Below are positions 39,201 to 46,515 of a stretch of 53,776 nucleotides of DNA, in pieces. The translations under genes and the position numbers were made by a program. Position 1 is the stretch's first letter, and each line of letters starts with the position of its first letter. The notes beneath the pieces are model-generated. The model saw only the letters and a program-made list of their open reading frames with translations. It made no database searches and was not told the DNA's origin. The DNA is from Magnetococcales bacterium (GTDB lineage Bacteria > Pseudomonadota > Alphaproteobacteria > UBA2136), in NCBI GenBank assembly GCA_002689455.1, contig NZGE01000015.1:1-53776 (forward strand), in the 5' to 3' direction.

Positions 39201-39752
39201 CTCTATATACAATCGGTTTTTATCGAAAATACTTTTTAAAGTTTGAATAAATTTTTCAGCATTTTCAAACTGGTCTTTACCAATAAGCTTACCTACAAAA
39301 CCTTCACGTGCACTGGCTGTTAAACAAATAAGGCCTTCAGAATATTGCTTTAAAGTTTTAATTGAAATTTGAGGCGTGCCCAACTTATCCCCATTTAAAG
39401 AACCAATAGAAGAAATTTTTGTTAAGTTACGCCAACCTTTTTCATTTTGAATAAGAAGGGTAATAAGGCCTGTTTCAGCAACCAACTGGTTTGGGTCGTC
39501 TTTTTCCATGGTAATGGAAACACCAGAACCAATAATTGGTTGCACGCCAAAATCTGGAATTTTTTCACCGATTTCAACCGAACCGAACAAGTTATTTGTA
39601 TCTGCCACACCAATAGCAGGCATGCTATATTCAGCCGCTTTTTTACCAAGCGCTTTAACCGAAGGAATAGCTTCTAACAAAGAATAGCTAGAATGTGCAT
39701 TTAAATGCACAAATTTTGCCATTGGTGGTTTCGGTGTCGTTTCATCACTCAT
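36255..39752 (-). CDS. dnaE: DNA polymerase III alpha subunit
   Basis: Replicative polymerase catalytic subunit, 1165 aa. An N-terminal PHP domain (FVHLNAHSSYSLLEA) is followed by the palm with the catalytic aspartates PDFDIDFC and FDFLGL. Fingers (GVFQVESKGM, RPGPLESGM, PVYQEQVM) and the helix-hairpin-helix region come next, then an OB-fold near residue 1000. It overlaps lolD by 8 bp, the usual alphaproteobacterial lolC-lolD-dnaE order. Confidence 0.98.
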   Translation of the reverse strand: MSDETTPKPPMAKFVHLNAHSSYSLLEAIPSVKALGKKAAEYSMPAIGVADTNNLFGSVEIGEKIPDFGVQPIIGSGVSITMEKDDPNQLVAETGLITLLIQNEKGWRNLTKISSIGSLNGDKLGTPQISIKTLKQYSEGLICLTASAREGFVGKLIGKDQFENAEKFIQTLKSIFDKNRLYIELQRHGMEEEIKAEPYLLDWAYQHNIPLVATNDVRFLKKENEEAFNVMLGIGDGTTVSNPNRRKFTAEHYFKSPEEMLELFKDLPEATENTLEIAKRCAFKVPLGTYYMPQWFKEDGDERTVDQIMIDEAKEGLKPRFETFVKPTCDGEEEIEAKWKEYNERLDYEIGIITGMGFPGYFLITSDFIRWAKKNDIPVGPGRGSGAGSLVAWCLDITDIDPIPFDLYFERFLNPERVSMPDFDIDFCRDRRGEVIDYVRRKYGDPAVSQIVTFGTLKAKACIRDVGRVMEMPYSQVNRVAAFVPEGPGNFTIEGVMEDDERLRALYDDDEDIKAVLDTAMQLEGAYRHTSLHAAGVIIADRSIDEICPLYKDPSSPMPAIQLNMNDAEPAGLVKFDFLGLKTLTVIQTAMRFIRERGDEPEYNFDINLISMEDKATFDLLKAGHTIGVFQVESKGMKDFLVRMEPDKFSYLSDVVALYRPGPLESGMTDDFIECRHGRQEAKYPHPALEPILGETFGVPVYQEQVMRMAQVMAGYSLGGADMLRRAMGKKKPSEMAKHREIFAEGSAKLHNLKREESDAIFDLMANFAGYGFNKAHTVAYGWVSYQTAYLKAHFPLEFMAASMTLDRGNSDKVLKFKRELERMKVPLLNPDINKSGLEFRVENGDSVRFALAALKGSGEDAVAFIEKERQENGEYKDIYDFMERIPPEYMNRRQLEVLIKAGAFDAMGYERSVLFKNTDILLAYMQTYHKEKNSDQIGLFGGGEVILERPKLRLDVDKWDPFEALDREQQAIGFYLSSHPLNIYDAELRAKRDLKEVANLNALALDDIKKAKIAAIIHEKRELKTKRGDRMAILLISDTSGQEEVAVFPKDYIKFEETIDKGRPVFMKISLGVDGERVRMNVEDMSDLESTLSSENSLHIHLKDVSAIEKLKEIWAGQESGQTECKVTYNAPNVGEVVVGLNRPVQAGKRLMYQLESIAGVEIL

Positions 39753-40422
39753 GACTTAACACACCTTTTTCCATGGTAAACACTTTATCCATCCCCTTAG
39801 CCATTTCATGGTTGTGCGTAACCATTAAAATAGAAAGACCTTCTGCATCCACCAAGCCCTTCAACAGTTTTGAAACGTCCATTGCTGTTTGCGGGTCAAG
39901 GTTACCTGTGGGTTCATCTGCAAGCAAAAGCATAGGCTTATTCATTAACGCACGAGCAATAGCTACACGCTGTTGTTCACCGCCACTCATTTGTGAAGGA
40001 AAATGACCTTGACGATCCAAAAGCCCAACCTTTTCAAGTAAGGACAATGCATACTCTTTATCCTCAGGTGACACTCGTCCTTTAATTTTAGCAGGAATAA
40101 GCACATTTTCCAGTGCTGTAAAATCGCCAAGTAAATGATGACTTTGATAAACGAAACCAAATTTTTCCAGACGCACATTTGACTTTTCGCGGTCGGACAT
40201 TTTAGAAGCATCTAAACCTTCCACATAAATGTCGCCCGATGTAGGGGAGTCAAGAAGACCAGCAATTTGTAAAAATGTACTTTTACCGCTTCCGCTTTGA
40301 CCAATAATGGCAATTTGTTCACCCTTACCAACCGTAAGGTTCACACCCTCAAGCACATTTAAAGTTTCAGCGCCCGAAGTAAAGGACTTATGTAAGTTTT
40401 CAATTTTTAAAAGGTTACTCAC
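39745..40422 (-). CDS. lolD: Lipoprotein-releasing ABC transporter ATPase LolD
   Basis: Energises release of outer-membrane lipoproteins from the inner membrane. Walker A is IIGQSGSGKSTFLQ, the signature is MSGGEQQRVAIARAL and Walker B is LLLADEPTGNLD. The ORF-track start at 40458 adds a cysteine-containing extension. The GTG at 40422 has GGAGG nine bases upstream, overlaps the lolC stop region and gives the normal N-terminus (SNLLKIENLHKSF), so it is chosen (225 aa). It is translationally coupled to lolC. Confidence 0.95.
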   Translation of the reverse strand: MSNLLKIENLHKSFTSGAETLNVLEGVNLTVGKGEQIAIIGQSGSGKSTFLQIAGLLDSPTSGDIYVEGLDASKMSDREKSNVRLEKFGFVYQSHHLLGDFTALENVLIPAKIKGRVSPEDKEYALSLLEKVGLLDRQGHFPSQMSGGEQQRVAIARALMNKPMLLLADEPTGNLDPQTAMDVSKLLKGLVDAEGLSILMVTHNHEMAKGMDKVFTMEKGVLSHE

Positions 40423-41650
40423 TACGCAACACCTCCACAGGGTCAAGTTTTGCAGCACGGCGCGCAGGCTCTAAAGCGGCAGCCACAGAAAGAACCATTG
40501 AAATAATAATTGTTAATCCAATATCGTTCCAATTAACAGCGGTTGGTAGTTCTTCTAAAAAGTAAGCTTCCCCACTGAAAATAGAAACTCCGAAAATGCC
40601 CTCTAAAACGCTTACAATGCTTTGCAAGTTATAAACAATAACCAAGCCCGAAACAACGCCAAGGGTTGTACCAATAAGCCCAATAATAGAACCGCCAAAT
40701 GCAAACACTTTTAAAATATCGTGCTTACCAGCCCCCATACTTCTTAAAATAGCAATTTCACCACGCTTGCCGTTTACGCTCATCATTTGACCTGTTAAAA
40801 CATTAAAAGATGCAAGCGCAACCAAGAGCGATAGAATAATAAACATTGAGACCTTTTCAACCTCTAGGGCTTCAAAGAACTGCTGGTTGCTGTCCTTCCA
40901 AGTCATCACATAAGCGCTTGGATTTCCAATTTCCCTTTCAAGCAATGCACGGTACGTTGAAATTTTCATCGGGTCAGTAACCTTTAGTTCAATTCCTGTT
41001 ACGTTATCCCCCATTTTAAGGAATTTTTGTGCTGTGGGCATGGACGTGTAAACCCACGTTTCATTGTAAAGATTCATCCCAACATCATAAACTGCAACAA
41101 CTTTAACTTTAACCATACGCGGAATAAAACCAAATGGCGTGGTAGAGCCTTGTGGCGCCACCAAGTTAATAACAGAGCCAACACCGGCTTGAATTTTATG
41201 GGACAATTCTTTACCAATTGCAATGGTATTCATTTCTGAAAGCTTTGAAAGGTCTCCCGCCAGTAAAAAATTATCTTTAAAGACAAAGTTTTTACGTTTT
41301 TCAGGGTCAATTCCACGTAGTAAAACACCAGAAGCGGAACCACGATTCATAACCAACGCTTGTCCTTGAACAAAAACCTCAGCTTTTTGTGTAAAATCTA
41401 ATTTTTCCAAACCAGTGGCAAGTTTTTCAGCTTCTGCTGTTTGAGCATAAGGAACATGCGCTGTGGCATGCCCACTCATCCCCAAAATTTTACCCATTAA
41501 CTCCCCACGAAATCCATTCATAACCGACATAACAATAATAAGTGCAGCAACACCCAAAGTAATACCAATGAGTGAGAATGTTGACACAACCGATACAAAC
41601 CCCTTACGAGCCCTAAAGTATCGCCATGCCATGTAGGTGTGAAATGACAT
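40415..41650 (-). CDS. lolC: Lipoprotein-releasing ABC transporter permease LolC/LolE
   Basis: Four-helix membrane subunit of the Lol system. The N-terminal MAWRYFRARKGFVSVVSTFSLIGITLGVAALI matches LolC/E. A periplasmic domain of about 200 residues follows, then the FtsX-type region (ALASFNVLTGQMMSVNGKRGEIAILRSMGA) and the C-terminal PARRAAKLDPVEVLR. Length 411 aa. Only one permease gene is present here, as is common outside enterobacteria, so it may act as a homodimer. Its ATG overlaps the proS stop by one base. Confidence 0.94.
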   Translation of the reverse strand: MSFHTYMAWRYFRARKGFVSVVSTFSLIGITLGVAALIIVMSVMNGFRGELMGKILGMSGHATAHVPYAQTAEAEKLATGLEKLDFTQKAEVFVQGQALVMNRGSASGVLLRGIDPEKRKNFVFKDNFLLAGDLSKLSEMNTIAIGKELSHKIQAGVGSVINLVAPQGSTTPFGFIPRMVKVKVVAVYDVGMNLYNETWVYTSMPTAQKFLKMGDNVTGIELKVTDPMKISTYRALLEREIGNPSAYVMTWKDSNQQFFEALEVEKVSMFIILSLLVALASFNVLTGQMMSVNGKRGEIAILRSMGAGKHDILKVFAFGGSIIGLIGTTLGVVSGLVIVYNLQSIVSVLEGIFGVSIFSGEAYFLEELPTAVNWNDIGLTIIISMVLSVAAALEPARRAAKLDPVEVLRSE

Positions 41651-42906
41651 TAAGCCGCTTTACCTATAGTTACAGTAAAAGATTGTGGTAATTCCCCAAG
41701 TGGTAGTTCCATTTTTTCACCTGTTTTACGATTCTTCCATTCCATAACGCCATTTTCAAGCCCTTTTGGCCCAATAACACATTGCCAAGGTAAACCAATA
41801 AGATCCATTTCATTAAACTTTTGACCTGGCGAAACATCACGGTCATCTAATAAAACTTCAATACCTTGAGATTGCAAGTCGGCATATAGCTTTTCAGCGG
41901 CTTCCTTAACATCGTCGTTTTTCATTTTCATTGCAATGATACCCACTTTAAACGGCGCAATTGAATCTGGCCAAACAATACCATTTTCATCGAAGTTTTG
42001 TTCAATAGCTGCCGCTACTAAACGAGAAACACCAATACCATAGCACCCCATTACAACGGGAACAGGTTTACCGTCTTGAGCAACAACTGTTGCGTTCATT
42101 GGTTTAGAATAAACATCTTCAAGCAAGAAAATGTGCCCTACTTCAATACCTTTTTTCTGTTCAAGCTGATCTTTAGGTTTTGGTGCTTCGGCTTCAACAT
42201 ATTTTTCAACGTTTACAGCATAGTCACCTGTTGGGTCGAACAATAAATCATCTTCACCTGTTTCCGCCAAAACGTGAAACTCGTGTGAGTAATTACCGCC
42301 AATAGCACCTGTATCGGCTAAAACTTGACGATACTCCAAGCCTAAACGTTTAAAAATAGCATGATAAGCTAAACGCATTTTTTCATATGACTCTAATGCA
42401 CTTTCGCGGCTAACATCAAAGCTGTAGCAGTCTTTCATCATAAATTCACGGCCACGCATTAAACCAAAACGCGGACGAATTTCATCGCGGAATTTCGTTT
42501 GAATTTGATAAAGCATTACAGGTAACTGCTTGTAGCTTTGAATGTTATTACGGTACAGGTCTGTCACCACTTCTTCGTGTGTTGGGCCAAGGCAGAAATC
42601 ACGGTCGTGACGGTCCTTAATGCGGCAAAGTTCTGCGTCCATTTTATCCCAACGGCCTGTTTCTTGCCAAAATTCAGCAGGTTGAATCATTGGCATCAAA
42701 ATTTCTTGTGCGCCTGCACGGTTCATTTCTTCACGCACTATATTTTGAACATTTTGTAAAACTTTTAAACCAAGCGGCAACCAGTTATAAACACCACTTG
42801 TTACTTGACGGATCATACCCGCACGCAGTAGTAAACGATGCGACGGAACCTGAGCCTCAGCTGGGTTTTCTTTTAAAGTTGGTAAAAATGTTTGTGAAAG
42901 GCGCAT
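41650..42906 (-). CDS. proS: Prolyl-tRNA synthetase (short alphaproteobacterial type)
   Basis: Class II synthetase charging tRNA-Pro. Motif 2 is [25 protein letters not shown] and motif 3 is [17 protein letters not shown]. The C-terminal anticodon-binding domain follows ([12 protein letters not shown]). At 418 aa it lacks the roughly 180-residue editing insertion found in E. coli-type ProRS, as alphaproteobacterial and mitochondrial enzymes do. It is first in the proS-lolC-lolD-dnaE run. Confidence 0.96.
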   Translation of the reverse strand: MRLSQTFLPTLKENPAEAQVPSHRLLLRAGMIRQVTSGVYNWLPLGLKVLQNVQNIVREEMNRAGAQEILMPMIQPAEFWQETGRWDKMDAELCRIKDRHDRDFCLGPTHEEVVTDLYRNNIQSYKQLPVMLYQIQTKFRDEIRPRFGLMRGREFMMKDCYSFDVSRESALESYEKMRLAYHAIFKRLGLEYRQVLADTGAIGGNYSHEFHVLAETGEDDLLFDPTGDYAVNVEKYVEAEAPKPKDQLEQKKGIEVGHIFLLEDVYSKPMNATVVAQDGKPVPVVMGCYGIGVSRLVAAAIEQNFDENGIVWPDSIAPFKVGIIAMKMKNDDVKEAAEKLYADLQSQGIEVLLDDRDVSPGQKFNEMDLIGLPWQCVIGPKGLENGVMEWKNRKTGEKMELPLGELPQSFTVTIGKAA

Positions 42907-43123
42907 AGAACCTATTTCCTTATATAAAATTATTTAGCATATGACCGACAATGTCATAACAAATAACAGCATAGAGAAACAGCCCAAAAAGTCAACGCAT
43001 TTAGCGTTAAAAATGCACTTAAAAAAACACAAAAATGAACCATAAAGCAACTTTATTCAAACAAGTCACACCCGCAACAATACAAACCAACATGAGTTTT
43101 TTTATTTTTGTGCATAAACACTA

Positions 43124-43151
43124 TTGACAAGAAAAATTTTCAGGTTATGAT
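43124..43151 (+). promoter_or_regulatory. Strong predicted promoter of the CAU tRNA
   Basis: A perfect TTGACA, 16-bp spacer and TATGAT, ending 17 bp before the tRNA. Between proS and this promoter (42907-43123) only AT-rich sequence and a weak hairpin (AACGC/GCGTT near 42994) are visible. Confidence 0.8.
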
Positions 43152-43168
43152 GCAAAACGTTCATACAT

Positions 43169-43245
43169 GGCGCTTTAGCTCAGTTGGTTAGAGCAGTGGA
43201 ATCATAATCCAAAGGTCCGGGGTTCAAGTCCCTGAAGCGCCACCA
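43169..43245 (+). tRNA. tRNA with CAU anticodon, probably elongator tRNA-Met
   Basis: A 77-nt cloverleaf with encoded CCA. The acceptor GGCGCTT pairs with AAGCGCC. The D arm is GCTC/GAGC, the anticodon loop is ATCATAA (CAU), and the T arm is CGGGG-TTCAAGT-CCCTG. The first anticodon-stem pair is a G-A mismatch. The paired G1-C72 end argues against initiator tRNA. The GGAATCATAATCC anticodon arm resembles alphaproteobacterial elongator Met. A lysidine-modified tRNA-Ile2 is the alternative. Confidence 0.93.
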
Positions 43246-43417
43246 TTTTCCCAATTAAATTAAATTTTAAACACCTCATAAATTTACACGCAATCCGTGT
43301 ACACACGCTCTTACTATATACCCCTTAAGAGATACAAGGTATTGTTTTTCTTGATATTCAAGTTTAATTTACACATAATAAAAAAAGGGTTATTAGGGTA
43401 GTTTTAAAGGGGTAAAT

Positions 43418-43735
43418 ATGATTCGTTGTACATTTAGCGACGCTTTAAAAATTAAAGAAGACGCTATTACACGCAACGTTGTTGTTAATTTTGAACACGG
43501 TTTTCGTGTAAACATTGACGTACACATTGCGCAAACTGAAGAAAATAAAATTGGCTGGCGCATTAATATGCATGGTAACAGCGAAGTTATTAAAGCCGCC
43601 AAGAAAGAACTTTTCGAACACACAGTACACTACCTTGAAAAACGCCTACGCAAAACTTTAAACACAATTTCGTTTGAAGACATTATACTTCTCACACAGG
43701 CAAAGCCCATTAAATCTGTATCAAGGAATGACTAA
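43418..43735 (+). CDS. Hypothetical protein (105 aa) coupled to a CBS-domain gene
   Basis: The ATG follows AAAGGGG. The small soluble protein has beta-rich N-terminal segments (NVVVNFEHGFRVNIDVHIAQ, then KIGWRINMHG) and a helical, basic C-terminal half (KAAKKELFEHTVHYLEKRL). No family was recognised. Its TAA overlaps the ATG of the downstream CBS gene (TAATG), so the two products are made together and may act together. Confidence 0.75.
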   Translation: MIRCTFSDALKIKEDAITRNVVVNFEHGFRVNIDVHIAQTEENKIGWRINMHGNSEVIKAAKKELFEHTVHYLEKRLRKTLNTISFEDIILLTQAKPIKSVSRND

Positions 43736-44142
43736 TGATTTTACAAAACCTCGTAACGCATGATTCACGTAATATTAAAACCGTTATGGATAACATCACC
43801 ATTTATGATGTTGCAGACATCATATTTAAACAAGGATTATCGTCTGTTCTTGTTTTAAACAAAGCAAAAAAATCAATTGGCATTGTGACTGAGCAAGATG
43901 TTGTTTTAGCCATTAAAACATTTAAACAAAAAATTTTAGAGCTCAAAATCACTGAAATTATGTCCGTTGATTTGATGGCCTGCCACCCTGACGAAGCAAT
44001 TGACGAAGCTGTAAGGGTTATGGGAGCATATAAAATAAGAAACTTACCCATCATCACCGAAAGTGGAAATTTATCAGGATTTATTGACCTAAACACCATT
44101 GCACGTGCCCAACTTTCTCACATTATTCAGCGCTGGGGCTAA
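43735..44142 (+). CDS. CBS-domain pair protein
   Basis: A stand-alone Bateman module of 135 aa. The first CBS motif runs from NIKTVMDNITIYDVADIIFKQG to GIVTEQDVVLAI, and the second from KITEIMSVDLMACHPDEAIDEA to GFIDLNTIA. Such modules usually bind adenine nucleotides and regulate a partner. No catalytic domain is present. The overlap with the upstream unknown ORF makes that protein the first candidate partner. A strong terminator follows. Confidence 0.88.
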   Translation: MILQNLVTHDSRNIKTVMDNITIYDVADIIFKQGLSSVLVLNKAKKSIGIVTEQDVVLAIKTFKQKILELKITEIMSVDLMACHPDEAIDEAVRVMGAYKIRNLPIITESGNLSGFIDLNTIARAQLSHIIQRWG

Positions 44143-44156
44143 ACCTTTAAATTTAT

Positions 44157-44192
44157 TCAAAAAAGCACACCTTTTAAAAGTGTGCTTTTTTT
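44157..44192 (+). terminator. Terminator after the CBS gene
   Basis: AAAAGCACAC and GTGTGCTTTT form a 10-bp stem, followed by more T. Confidence 0.9.
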
Positions 44193-44338
44193 ACATCAAA
44201 CCCAAAAATAACAAACTTTTAACTATGAATTTGTATGATAAATAACATATTGATTTTTAATAACATGTTTATTTTTTAGCCAATCTGTGAAAATGTGTCT
44301 ATTGTATCAAAATTAAAAGGTCTTTATATTCACCTTCC

Positions 44339-44464
44339 ATGAAATGGATAACTCGTACAGCTGCGCCTTACTTATTAATCACATGGGTGGTTACATCTTT
44401 TGTTATTTGGATGTCGCAATACGGGTCTGTTATCGAAAATATTATGAACACCTTATTACACTGA
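44339..44464 (+). CDS. Possible 41-residue single-helix membrane protein
   Basis: Too short for the ORF track. The ATG at 44339 opens MKWITRTAAPYLLITWVVTS, then FVIWMSQYGSVIENIMNTLLH. One hydrophobic helix spans about residues 9-25, with positive charge before it (inside) and little after. The Shine-Dalgarno is weak. It lies 28 bp upstream of the GT-C-like membrane gene in the same direction and could be its small partner. No homologue was recognised. Confidence 0.4.
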   Translation: MKWITRTAAPYLLITWVVTSFVIWMSQYGSVIENIMNTLLH

Positions 44465-44492
44465 ATTACATAATAATAACAAGGTCTACGCA

Positions 44493-46397
44493 GTGGAATT
44501 TTTACAACTAATGCTCATTTTACCGTGGGTTTTTGCATTTGTTTTAACAGGCAGGTTTACGCTTCGCTTTTTTGGTATTACACATTTAAAGGGTATTTCG
44601 TCTTTCACCTTTAACTACTGGGCAGGCTTTTCAATCATCAGCCTTATTCTTTTCATATACACAAGCTTATTTACATTGAATCTAACCGCAGTTACTTCTA
44701 TATTTTCAATTGCATTTCTTGGCTTCTTACCAAGTAAAACACAAACAATGAAAAGCCACTTTAAGTCATTTGATCAAGGTCATTTGCTTAGTTCTTTATT
44801 TGTGCTTGCATGCCTTATCACCCTACCTGCAGCCATGACAGCCCCACTAGCTGGCTCAAGCCTAGAATATCACCTAGCCATTCCCAAAGCTATCGCTGAA
44901 ACAGGCGAAATGTCACTAACAATGGATAGTTTTATTCAATCAGGCCCCCTATTATCACATAACATAAGCGCCGCTGCATATTTAGCAGGCGGTGAAAAGT
45001 TGATGATGTTACATGGCTGGTCACTATTCTTACTTTCTGGGTTAGCTGTTTTCACATTGGCACGCCGCCGTTTACGTGTGGGTTCTTCATGGATTTTCAC
45101 ATCATTGGTTATGAGCTTACCCGCATTAACTTACAGTGCAGGAAGTGGCATTATAGAACCAAGACTTTTAGGGCTTGTAACACTGGCTGCTTTTTCTCTT
45201 ATTTACTACGCACGCAGTGAAAAGCTTTCATGGCTTGTTTTAAGCGCATTGTTTATTGGTACAGCAGCGCAAATGCATATTATTGGTATATTTACCTACA
45301 TGGCCTTTTTAATAACCGCCATCTTAATCCAAAAAGACTTTGGCCTTAAAAAAGGTCTTAGTCACTTTGCATTATTTACCATTTTATGCACATTTATTTC
45401 AGCACCTTTTTATCTTTGGGCGTACTCTGAAACGGGTAAAGTTCTTATTCCGTTTATGAACGACCTTTCAGGTATGACAGGCTGGAGCGATATGCAACAA
45501 GCTTTATATAACCAAGAAGCTTTAACGCAATCAAACTTTGTAGAGCGCACAAAGTCAAACTGGCTATTCACTTACCCACTTGCAATGACCCTAAAAGCCA
45601 AAGAATGGGGCACAAGCCACCTTGGATTGGGACCCTTATTTTTAATGTCGCTTATACCTGGCCTTATCCTTGTATTTAAAAGGTTTTCATACATCAGTCC
45701 AATAGCTAAACCAATAGGCACACTTGAGCTTCACGTTTACCTATTCATGACCTTTTATGCACTTTGGTTCTTTTATGGCATGTCTATGGAACCACAAAGC
45801 CTGATACCAATGCTACCTCTACTTATGCTTCCAGCATGGGTTATGGCGGAAACACTCATTGCACGCAGCTCATTTGCCATTCGAAGCAGCATTATCACAG
45901 CAACCTTTGCAATCATGGCTGTACAATATGGTATTTCATCTAAGTTAAACCAACCTGCCATAGCGCTTTTCTTTAAAAAAATACCTTTAGAAACTTACAT
46001 TGCATATAACATGCCTGAAGTAAACGTAGCTCAATATTTAAAGCGCACCATGAATGATGGCGATAAAGTACTCTACACGCAAAACGGTAAAATGAACTAT
46101 GTGCTTGGACGTAAAGGGTTTTATGCCCCAGCCGTATTCCAAGAAAAAATCCCAGTTGCATTTGGCACAAGCACCGATATTATCAACAGTGCTTTAAGTG
46201 AAAATATAACCATGTGGGTTACTGAAAATGATGCGACAAACCCAAGCTACGACAGTGACTTTAACGCACACAAACACCTAAGAAAACTTATAAATTACGG
46301 CTGCTTTAGAGAAGACGGTTACATTGAACCTGTCCCGAATAAAAGTTTTTACGTGTATAGGTTTATTCACAATTGCCAAGGCCGTGCAACGTTATAA
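44493..46397 (+). CDS. Polytopic membrane protein, probable GT-C-type glycosyltransferase
   Basis: The start is GTG, nine bases after AAGG. The 634-residue protein has about twelve hydrophobic helices. An early external loop reads SSLEYHLAIPKAIAETG, resembling the YHLP...G loop that follows the catalytic acid in GT-C lipid-sugar-dependent transferases. A soluble C-terminal region of about 120 residues (from the segment VAQYLKRTMNDGDKVLYTQNG) also fits that superfamily. The acid and acceptor are not certain. It would act on the periplasmic face of the inner membrane. No other polysaccharide gene is adjacent. Confidence 0.6.
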   Translation: MEFLQLMLILPWVFAFVLTGRFTLRFFGITHLKGISSFTFNYWAGFSIISLILFIYTSLFTLNLTAVTSIFSIAFLGFLPSKTQTMKSHFKSFDQGHLLSSLFVLACLITLPAAMTAPLAGSSLEYHLAIPKAIAETGEMSLTMDSFIQSGPLLSHNISAAAYLAGGEKLMMLHGWSLFLLSGLAVFTLARRRLRVGSSWIFTSLVMSLPALTYSAGSGIIEPRLLGLVTLAAFSLIYYARSEKLSWLVLSALFIGTAAQMHIIGIFTYMAFLITAILIQKDFGLKKGLSHFALFTILCTFISAPFYLWAYSETGKVLIPFMNDLSGMTGWSDMQQALYNQEALTQSNFVERTKSNWLFTYPLAMTLKAKEWGTSHLGLGPLFLMSLIPGLILVFKRFSYISPIAKPIGTLELHVYLFMTFYALWFFYGMSMEPQSLIPMLPLLMLPAWVMAETLIARSSFAIRSSIITATFAIMAVQYGISSKLNQPAIALFFKKIPLETYIAYNMPEVNVAQYLKRTMNDGDKVLYTQNGKMNYVLGRKGFYAPAVFQEKIPVAFGTSTDIINSALSENITMWVTENDATNPSYDSDFNAHKHLRKLINYGCFREDGYIEPVPNKSFYVYRFIHNCQGRATL

Positions 46398-46472
46398 AAT
46401 CATACAAAAGGGGCAAAACATTTAAAACAAACAATAGCTTATTTCATATAGGATTTTTTTAGAAAATAATTA

Positions 46473-46501
46473 TTGTTTTAGGGTTGAAGTTTATCCATTA
46501 T
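46473..46501 (+). promoter_or_regulatory. Predicted promoter of the HTH-RuBisCO-like gene
   Basis: TTGTTT, 17-bp spacer and CATTAT. The predicted +1 falls at about 46508, inside the palindrome at 46502-46515. An imperfect half match (TTTCATATA at 46442-46450) lies upstream. Confidence 0.45.
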
Positions 46502-46515
46502 TTTCATATATGAAA
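46497..46515. promoter_or_regulatory. Candidate autoregulatory operator, copy 1
   Basis: Contains the perfect 14-bp palindrome TTTCATATATGAAA (46502-46515). It overlaps the predicted transcription start and the first ATG of the regulator gene. The 19 bases ATTATTTTCATATATGAAA are identical to copy 2 at 48257-48275. Confidence 0.65.

Noticed and set aside
40423-40458. N-terminal extension of LolD in the ORF track
   Set aside because: A GTG with GGAGG at good spacing gives the standard LolD N-terminus; the extension is translated overlap with lolC.
46429-46478. AAACAATA / TATTGTTT inverted repeat upstream of the HTH-RuBisCO-like gene
   Set aside because: Arms are 34 bp apart and AT-only apart from one C/G, with no T tract; probably chance, and it overlaps the predicted -35.
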